Below, one piece after another: positions 56,338 to 64,000 of a stretch of DNA of 64,000 nucleotides. Location of the stretch: NCBI GenBank assembly GCA_007922195.1, contig ML681964.1:4455858-4519857 (forward strand), read 5' to 3'. This DNA comes from Podocnemis expansa (lineage: Eukaryota; Chordata; Testudines; Podocnemididae). Below the pieces are notes generated by a model. It saw only the letters and a program-made list of their open reading frames with translations. It was not told the DNA's origin and made no database searches. Position 1 is the first letter of the stretch. Each line of letters begins with the position of its first letter. A program made the translations under genes and the position numbers.

Positions 56338-57880
56338 TGTAACCCTTCTGCCAGGGCGAGCTGGCAGAACAAGGGCCGGGTTCTATATCTAGGGGTTTAC
56401 AGATAATGTTACAGTGCCAACCGGCTCGAGCCCCCACCCAGTCTTCTAGGAAATCATGCACTATTCCCCGGGCACCCTGAAGGGATAATGTTTCCCCGAC
56501 CACAAGCACGAGTCTGAGTGTATTATACAGAACTTTTAATAGTAATAAAAACAGAATGTAAAAGGCCTAATGACAAAGATCAGCACTGATATGGAGAATC
56601 AGTGCAAAACAAGTTCCCAACATGATCCCACACAGTATAACAGCACATGTGAACTCGATAGCAAACCCTGCACTGATCTGGAGGATCAGTGCCAAACAGG
56701 CTCCCAACAAATCCCAGGGTATGTAGGGAATATCTTTCATGTCAGGTCTCCACCAGTGCCAGCCACTGGTCACTCACTCTGTACACTAGCGCTGTCCCTT
56801 GTCTCTGCCCACTGTCCGCCAGCCCCACCCACAGGTCACTCACACTGTCCAGCTCACTGCTGACTGCTCTCACCATCTGCTGGCTCTGCCAGCTCTGCCC
56901 ATGGGTTATTCGTGCCATCCAGCCCACTGCTGGCCACTCTCACCGTCCCTTGGCTCCACCTGCTGTCCGCCAGCTCCACCCACAGATTGCTCACTCCATC
57001 TGCTGCTCCTCTTCAGTGATTCAGCTCAGAGAAGATTTTCCTCTCCTAGTGATTTCAGCTCAGAGAGAGTTTGCCTCTCTCAGTGACCTCAGCTCTTAAA
57101 CCTCAAGTAGCTGGAAACAGCTTCTTCCACTAAAATAACAAAGAAAAGCCTCAAAGGAGGCCTAGCCAGATCTATTATTTGACAATAGGGCCAGGGAGTG
57201 AGGCAAATGCCTCAAGCATAGCTCCAGACTGAGCTATGCACTCCTACCCCTGTCTTAACTTTTTCAGTCTGAAACAGGCAGTGGCCTCTCTTACAAGTTT
57301 CTTTCTCACTAGGGGTAGCTTTTACCCTTTAACTAACCCAGGGGTGGCCAACTTGTGGAACTCAAGAGCCACACAGTTGATTATTAAACCTTCAAGATCC
57401 ACACTGAGGCATATAGCCATATACTTTTACCTACTAAATTGATTTGCTGACATTCTTCCACAAGCTACACTTTTTCATTCAAGAGCCACATGTGGCTCCC
57501 AAGCAGCAGTTTGGCCACACCTGAACTGAACTAATCAGAATTTGATCAAGCAAGAGAGTAGCATGTTACAAAAGACAGTATTTCATGTTTGTCTTCAGTA
57601 GAATTACACATATTGATAGATTTGTGATCAGATTAACCCTAAATATCATTACCCATATTGCCCTGCACCCATAGTGTATTTATGCTACTGTGCTCTTTGT
57701 GCTTCTGCAGATACTAAACCCATGGAGATTATTTGCCCCTCTCAGAAGCTATTAGGCACAGCTTCTAAGCCTGCCTGACATTATAGCAACATGTATGTGT
57801 ATAGAGGTGAGGCATATTACATAGCACAGACCCTCAGGACTATCTCTAGCACAGAGGCTGGAGGATGACGTGACAAGGGA
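56338..57880. mobile_element. Insertion in the second LTR, possibly another LTR fragment in reverse
   Basis: The insert starts TGTAACCCTTCTGCCAGG. On the minus strand its end reads GGCAGAAGGGTTACA with a TTATTACTATTAAAAG stretch further in, which fits a reversed LTR 3' end. It contains two repeated phrases (CTGATCTGGAGGATCAGTGC-like at 56583-56610 and 56672-56700), a C-rich imperfect repeat at about 56740-57000, and a hAT element at 57339-57523. The right boundary is uncertain. Confidence 0.45.
57339..57523. mobile_element. 185-bp hAT element (ends CAGGGGTGGCCAAC)
   Basis: Ends CAGGGGTGGCCAACTTGTGG and GTTTGGCCACACCTG. TSD AACTAACC/AACTGAAC (6 of 8). Same family as 12310 and 14475. Confidence 0.87.
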
Positions 57881-58625
57881 ATGCAATTGTTCTCCCTGGC
57901 TCCGGTAGAAGGAAAGGGAATCCCAGGGCAACACAAAAAGGGAGGGATTTGGGGCAGGTTGGAAACAGAGGGACACTTAGAAGGACTGGGGGCTTCTTGC
58001 CTGGGAAACTTCATCTTGAAACAACTTACAACCAGATCTGGGCCCTGCCTGACCTCAGGCAGAGACTGGCTGGACAAACATCTGTCAGCTGCACATCTTG
58101 AGCATGATCTTAGGCTATGAGGCCAGTTTAGATAGAGATATTAGGTAAGTATGTGTGTTTGTGCCTTTTATTCCCCTGTAGTCACTCCTGAATCATTTAT
58201 ATTATGATTCTGCCTTGACTGGCCATTTTCTCACTTAAAATTGTACTCTGATCAATAAACTAGTTGTCATTTTATCTCAAGCTGTGTGGATTTTAGAGGA
58301 TGTGAATGCAGAAGGCTGACACAATCAATTTCTTTGTTAAATGGATGGACTTGAGTGTGTAGTGACTGAGAGTGGCTCCTAATCCCTGTAAGACAGTGGC
58401 TACCGGTGTCATAACTGGGGCTAGGGGTGCTCACTTGGGGACCGTTCCTTGAGTAGCTGAGGGCACATCCCCACTGCTTGGGACTGATTACGCCCAAGAG
58501 ACTGGTATGGACTGACTTAGGACTAAGTGGTCACCTGGCAAAGTAGGGGTGAATCAAGGTTCAGGTTTGGGAATCAGGAGGTCACAGTGGCACACTGAAC
58601 CAGATCTGGGGAGGAGCCTGTCACA

Positions 58626-59279
58626 ATGGGGCCTTAGCCTCACACCTTAAAGCTAGGTAGGCACCTAACTCTGCTCAGGATTCACAGAGGTGAACCCTCT
58701 CCTGGAGTTAGGGCAGACCTGATTCAGGTGCCTATCTCACAAAAAAAACACCACACCACCTCATAGCACCCAATGGCTTGCAGGCACCAAAGACCACACC
58801 TACCTGAGCCTGGGTGTTGGTGGCCCAGGTGACCATGTATGAGCTGGTATGCACACAGCCACAAGGTGCAGAGCTGCCCCCACTTTACCAAGTAGGGACT
58901 GAATGCGTGGTTGGGTCCTGCAGCAGCAGCACACCTTCCTCAGGTGCAGCCTATACCTATAATCTGAGCTACACCTCTCCTGGCACATAGACTGTTGCTA
59001 CCATTATCTCCTGCCTGCACCCTGACCTTCTCACCCCTTGCCCACACACAAACCCCTGCTACCTCCCTGCCTGTGTAGCTCTTAAACATTTTGAGCTGCA
59101 ATCCCCCTTTTGAGCTACAATTTTTGGTCTTACGCCCCCATTCCCAGACAGGCTGTGTGACCTACTGAGGCAAGTCACTGTGGAGATAATGCACACTCCC
59201 TCCCTGGGATCCACCATGCAGAGCTGGTCCAAGTCCAGCCAGGCTCCAAACCCTCCCCACCCCCAACAGCGAAGTCAAA
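58626..59279. other. Unannotated stretch
   Basis: Nothing recognised with confidence. Phrases such as GGTAGGCACCTAACTCTGCT suggest an ancient repeat. Confidence 0.35.
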
Positions 59280-59365
59280 CTGCACCTATGGTTAGTAGCC
59301 CAGTGGCTGGGGCACTCACATGGGATACAGGAGATCTATTTTCAAACTCCTGCTTTGCTTAGTTT
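59280..59365 (+). repeat. Possible tRNA-derived SINE head
   Basis: GTGGCTGGGGCACTCACATG and ACAGGAGATCTATTTTCAAA resemble a tRNA-type SINE head with box-B-like spacing. It is degraded and the family is uncertain. Confidence 0.35.
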
Positions 59366-59829
59366 GGAGTAGAGACTTGAAGTTGAGTCCCAACATCCCA
59401 TGGAATGGCCACTCATGGCTGGCTGGTACTAGTTAAGCATGCTTTGAGCATTCCTGACAGATAAGTTGCTGCAAGTGAGGTAGTTTGAGAATCCTGCAGG
59501 GGTGCAGGCATGAGCTAGGGTGCAGAGCAGTTTGGTAATATTAGAACTTGTGGTTTTGCACATCTTCACTGGTGGAAATATAGTAGCCCATGGGACTTTA
59601 ACAGCAGAAATTTAGATGCCTACAGTGTTAGACAGCAGCTGAGTGAAAGTTTTGAGGATCTCAATGACATGTAAATGGGTAGACATAGGTACCTGAAGTG
59701 GTAGTTAAGCACTGAAGTCCCTTTGTGGATCTAGTCCTAGCTGATGTCAGTCCCAAAGAACATTACAACTATTTTTCAGTGTGATGAGTGGCATTTAGGG
59801 CCTTCCCATAAAGTATGCACTTGTAGAGT
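59366..59829. other. Unannotated stretch
   Basis: Nothing recognised. Confidence 0.4.
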
Positions 59830-60274
59830 TGTCAGGTCACGTGGTGCACCCCTTCCATTCTTCCAACCTCCCCTTGTAATGCAGTCCCCCAAGGCCTAGG
59901 GCCTTGCTGTCTCCAGGCATTGGTCCATCCTGGGAGATCTCAGTTAGATCCAACTCCTCCAGCCTCAATTCTGCTCTGCTACTTACTTCTCTAGACTCCT
60001 GCCATGCCCCAAAAGCACTCCAAGCTACTGCCAGGCCTCTTTTTATCAGGTGTTGTAATCAACTAATTTGCTCAGATGTTGTAATCAACTCCTGGCCCAG
60101 GTGTTGTGATTAGCCTCTTCTCCTCCACCTGGCTAAGGTGCTGTAAACTACCCCAACTGCTGAATCTAGTGGTCTGCCTCAGTACACTGGGAATAGGGCC
60201 TTGGTAAGTCTGGGGGTTGATATACCTGTTGTCCCATACTTTTCTGTAACCCTCTATTCTTAACTTGTCACAAC
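59830..60274 (-). mobile_element. Possible LTR fragment
   Basis: On the minus strand it begins TGTGACAAGTTAAGAATAGA and contains a TATA-like CCTGATAAAAAGAGG. Two or three loose copies of a TCAGGTGTTGTAATCAACTA-type phrase occur at 60046-60115. A matching TSD is not visible. Confidence 0.35.
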
Positions 60275-60671
60275 AGTCATTGATAATGCAGAGACTTTGT
60301 GGTTGCCATTATGTATTTCAAAAATCACACACATAGTCATAGTCTTTAGAACTGATTGGTGGTAGTGGGGTAATGTACACCCCCCCCCCCCAGGAGTGAA
60401 GCATAACTGTTTGAAAAAGTGCTGTTATGTATCTTCTAGACTTTGGCCAGTTTAGAAGATATTTTAGACTCCTACCCGGACATACTAAAACAGATTGGCC
60501 ATCAGGTTCTCAGTTTTAGCCAATAGACAGTACTGCTAAAAATGCAATGACTGAATATTAACCTATGGCCATAGAAATTCAGTAAGTATGCCCTGATTTA
60601 GTCCTAATCTTGGATTCCTGAACCTCCCACCATTGCACCTGACTTCTGATGCTAGTGGTTTTCTTTAAATG
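60275..60671. other. Unannotated stretch
   Basis: Contains a C-run near 60379-60391 and nothing else recognised. Confidence 0.4.
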
Positions 60672-60851
60672 CATTGGAATAAGCTGCCTAGGGAGGTGGT
60701 GGAATCTCCATCTTTGGAGGTATTCAAGGCCCAGCTGGACAAAACCCTGACTGGGATGATCTAATGGGAGTGGTCCTGCTTTTTTTGGCAGGGGGGTCGA
60801 CTAGATGACCTCGTGGGGTCCCTTCCAACCCTATGATTCTATGATTCTATG
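60672..60851 (+). mobile_element. CR1 LINE, 3' end
   Basis: A short copy of the CR1 3' end, from GAATAAGCTGCCTAGGGAGG to the tail CCCTATGATTCTATGATTCT. It is very similar to the copy at 21253-21590, suggesting the same subfamily. Confidence 0.95.
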
Positions 60852-63800
60852 AAATGTGTGCATATAACTCTTCAAGCAGAATCAGACTTACAGTGCAATA
60901 GATCATAGGGGGAGTGGAGCACCCTACCAAACACAGAAGACTTGTTTTTGCTTTGGATTAATTTATGCTTATACATATGTTCTATATCTTCAGGAGGAAG
61001 GGTGCCATTTTAATTTACAATTCTCATTTGTGACCTAAAGAAGCAATTCCAGTAACTCAGCCACTAGAGGGAACTGTCATGAACATACAGGCCAATTTTT
61101 TTTTTTTTTTGTTTAAATCGTGCTCAGAGACTACTAAATAACAGCATGCCTAAATCCACAGCTTTAGGGTTGGAGGCCTTTTCCTTTTCCATACATCAAA
61201 TTATTGACTGCCACAGAAAGAAAATATGATGAATTATGGAAAAATATGTTCATGGTAAAAGCTGAAAACGGACTGCCTTTGTTTTTTTAGTTGAAGGTGT
61301 TCCAGCTATATACTCACACGGGCAAAAAAGTGTATTTCCACCTGCAAAATGAGTGCTTGGTACTCATTGTATTGCAAGAGAATATTTTGCAGGTGCCAAT
61401 TATATGGCCGCCTTTAAAAAAATGGGTTCTAAGAATACTGACATAACCCTTACTCCATGGTAAAATCATTAATAAATAATAATGCTACTACCATTTTCTG
61501 CAGAACATGTGTATAATTTCTTGAGGAAAGTAGTATCCTTAAAATATGAGTGAATTATAATAGTATTATAACTCCATAAAAACAGCCTCCCCCAGTCTAT
61601 TTCTTGGTCAGGTGCTTGGGTGGCTGAACAAAATAAAATTATGTTTTTGTTGCCTTTCAACAAACACTTTCATATATTCTCACTCTTAAAATGAATGACG
61701 CTAGTCCAGTGTGAACCAAAGAAAAGAGAGCTGATGAGAGGACAGTGATCAATACTATGGGCTTGATGCTCTTCTGTGCTTGAGCAGAGCTCCTGTGCAG
61801 AGGAGTAAGGGAGCTGATGGGGATCACAGCTCCTTGATTCTCAGCTACCTGGCCCTGGCATGACACAAAGCTACTGAGGGACTTGTGGTGCTGGTGAAAG
61901 GAACCAAAGGCTTCTCAGGCAGAGCAGAGCCACCCACTACCATGACACTGCCATGCCATGCTCTTCTGCAGCCGATTCTTATTCTGGGTGGCCCAGCTAC
62001 AGGCAGTGGAAGTAGGTAGTAGAGCTGGTACAGGAAGAGGCAAAGTCACCTCTACCAGCATTATGCGTCCCCTTTCATTGGGGGGTGGGGTGAGGGGACT
62101 TCAGTACAAATCTCTAACCACTTTTGGTTCACTCAATGTGACCTTAGTGCACTGGAAAATCTAGCCATATGGGGTGCCAAGCAGCAGTCATTCTAAACAT
62201 AGCCAATGCAAAAGTTAATTAATCAGAATCACTTTGTTAATAATAATGGATCTAATCTAGCCACCTATAAAGCAAACTTTAGACCCAGTTCAAATTAATC
62301 GTATCTATGGGTATGTCTACACAGAATAAGGGTAGTTCCATAGGTCTTTTATCCCTGGACCCTGTGTAGATGTACACTGTCACTTGTGTTATGTTGTAAT
62401 TAACAGCTTTTATGGACTGTGACTGTACCCATTGCATTGATATTTCAAAACGCAACCTTTAATGTCTGTGTCATTTTCAAACGTTGTTCTATATTTGGAG
62501 TGTGATAGTTCTGTTCTTTAGTGATGGTTTATGGCTAGCTTTCCCAAAGGAAATAAATGGAAAATGGTCAGGTACTGTCTGCCTTAAGCAAAACCCCCAC
62601 TGATCTTAGTGAGAGGCTGAGAGCTCTGCCTGAGTAAAGAATAGCACCTCATCATTACATTTGGCTCTAAATGTTCCTGCTTCTGTGTTGATTACATTAA
62701 AAAGTTTGCCTTTGGGTGTCTTGGAATTTTTTCCTTTGTCGTTTAGATTGTTATATGCTAACTTAGTGCAGTAAAATTCTCATAGTGGAAAATGTCTGTA
62801 TAGAGAGGCCTAGAAATTAGATTTCAGCAATTTCCACACTGATTCTCAATGGTGTGTAGTGACTATGTATATTTTGACCTTATGTTGGCAAAATAACTTA
62901 CTTGGGTTTTTTTTCCCATTTTGATAGTGGTTTTTTTTGTTTGTTTGTTTTTGTTTCTTATGAAAACGATTGCATCTGGCTACCACAATGTAGACTGACA
63001 TGTCTCCCTTTACATGGGCCTCTTACCCTTGCTAAAGGACATGATCAAGCTCAATTTAAATAAAGTTTCAACATGAGATCTCAGGGCCTGACTTTCAAAA
63101 TTCATTTGGAGCCAATAGGAACCGCAGATCATCAGGACTTCTGGAAATCAAGACCTTCGAATGTGCAAAATTCTACTATATTGCACTAGCTGAAGCAAGG
63201 ATTGAAGAGGAAGTAGAAAGAATAACTTATCAGGGCAAAATGAAAAGATGGTTATCTTGCTCCTTTCTTGAAATCCATTCACTTGCTCTTTCTTTCGCTG
63301 CATCAGGTTCAAGCTTCTTATCCAGTTTTGTGCTATGTCAAGGCCCTGCTCATATCCATCTCTGCCTGCATGGTGCCTGCATTTTCTCCTGTGTCCATCA
63401 CTCTCCACTTTGCTTCCTACTGTGAGAGTGAGATCTGACAGCTGTAAGACAGTTGTGGAAACTAGGTGTATCAGTCCTAGAATGATGAAGGACTTTTTGC
63501 CTGTGAACTGGAAACAGTTTACCTCAGCTTCACTATCTACACAAAACCTGAGTTTAATTAAGGGTTTCTGGTGATCTTTAAAAAGCTCTCTTCTGGTGAG
63601 GGAGATGAAGGAGGGATGAAAAAAACAAGAGACAGCAGGGCAAAAAGGCTTCTCCTAGCTGGAAGTCTGTTCTCCTTCTTATAGGGGAAATAATGTTTAC
63701 TTCTGTTTGGGGAAGAACAGCAACCAGTAGCCAGCATAATGAGTCAATGTCCTTCTCTTAATGTCTCCCTTTCGGGGCTTGATCCAGCTCCCACTGACCT

Positions 63801-64000
63801 TTATGGGAGCCCATGTAGGCCCCTTCTCTTCTCACTCTTTCATGTTTTCTTTTATTCTCATCTCCACTTGGAACTGTTTGAGTTCACATGTCCAACTGAT
63901 ATCCCTGTTGACTCCCTTCAAACTGCTCCTTAAAATACACTTCACTCAGGAATCCGTAGATAGAACACAGCTACATTAAAGAGTTCACAGCAGCGCAGAG
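60852..64000. other. Unannotated stretch to the window end
   Basis: No gene or clear mobile element is recognised. Homopolymer T tracts lie at about 61097-61111 and 62930-62940, with a TTTG-rich run to 62958. Confidence 0.4.
61061..61074 (+). promoter_or_regulatory. CTCF-type motif, 13 of 14
   Basis: CCACTAGAGGGAAC matches the core consensus CCASYAGRKGGCRS except for A in place of C at position 12. It lies outside recognised repeats. Confidence 0.4.

Larger units (their letters stand above)
56175..58625 (+). mobile_element. Solo LTR (endogenous-retrovirus-like), copy 2, with a large insertion
   Basis: Begins TGTCACGGGATGCACATCTG and ends CCTGTCACA. TSD ATGGT/ATGGG (4 of 5). The start (56175-56337) and the end (about 57880-58625) align with copy 1 at 24801, including GATCAATAAACTAG at about 58251-58264. 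The middle (about 56338-57880) is unrelated sequence. Confidence 0.78.

Noticed and set aside
1..64000. A host protein-coding exon
   Set aside because: I looked for frames with recognisable domains flanked by plausible splice sites and found none outside mobile elements. Small or poorly conserved exons could be missed without tools.
1..64000. tRNA, rRNA, snRNA or microRNA genes
   Set aside because: No complete tRNA-like boxes or recognisable rRNA/snRNA segments were seen. Hairpins are abundant but belong to MITEs.

Overview
This 64 kb window looks like nuclear DNA of a sauropsid vertebrate, most likely a turtle, with a crocodilian as the alternative. The evidence is the repeat content: CR1 LINE 3' ends finishing in the ATTCTATG-type tail, Penelope-like elements, a PIF/Harbinger transposon, many short hAT-type elements with 8-bp target-site duplications (TSDs), and palindromic MITEs whose ends read roughly GGSTATGTCTACAC. 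The species call is inference. I found no intact protein-coding gene, no convincing host exon, no rRNA or tRNA gene and no CRISPR array. The short open frames in the window are chance frames or lie inside repeats.

Layout. Positions 1 to about 2050 are GC- and CpG-rich (an apparent CpG island, possibly the 5' end of a gene) and include a perfect 82-bp tandem duplication. 2210-3127 holds three copies of one about 285-bp hAT element, one nested in another, each with a readable TSD. 5968-8818 carries a palindromic MITE, an old SINE split by later insertions and a CR1/L3 tail. About 9640-13806 is a decayed PIF/Harbinger transposon: a transposase pseudogene on + with recognisable D, D and E positions, a Myb/SANT-like ORF1 relic on -, and two hAT elements between them. 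14-24 kb is low-complexity intergenic or intronic DNA with scattered hAT elements and a CR1 end. 24801-26043 and 56175-58625 are two related LTR-type elements (solo LTRs), the second split by a large insertion. 26-32 kb is dense in hAT elements. 32.2-33.7 kb is AT-rich and repeat-poor and contains a full match to the CTCF core motif. 33.7-38.1 kb holds a Penelope-like element with an inverted tail, a CR1 LINE with reverse-transcriptase remnants interrupted by nested hAT elements, and a second Penelope-like element with a GIY-YIG region. 40-48 kb alternates MITEs, hATs and Penelope tails. 50.6-58.6 kb holds an old SINE, a large hAT, a minus-strand CR1 split by a MITE that itself contains a GC-rich 51-bp minisatellite, and the second LTR. 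The last 5 kb has one CR1 end and one CTCF-like site and is otherwise unremarkable.

How it fits together. The region reads as layered transposon insertions whose order can be worked out from nesting: SINE, CR1, Penelope and LTR copies are interrupted by hAT elements and palindromic MITEs. The most informative observations are the nested hATs with exact TSDs, a split of the hAT elements into two groups by TSD motif, palindromic MITEs that share ends but have different internal palindromic words, and Penelope-like copies whose 3' tail occurs in inverted orientation at both ends. I did not find a new cellular system.
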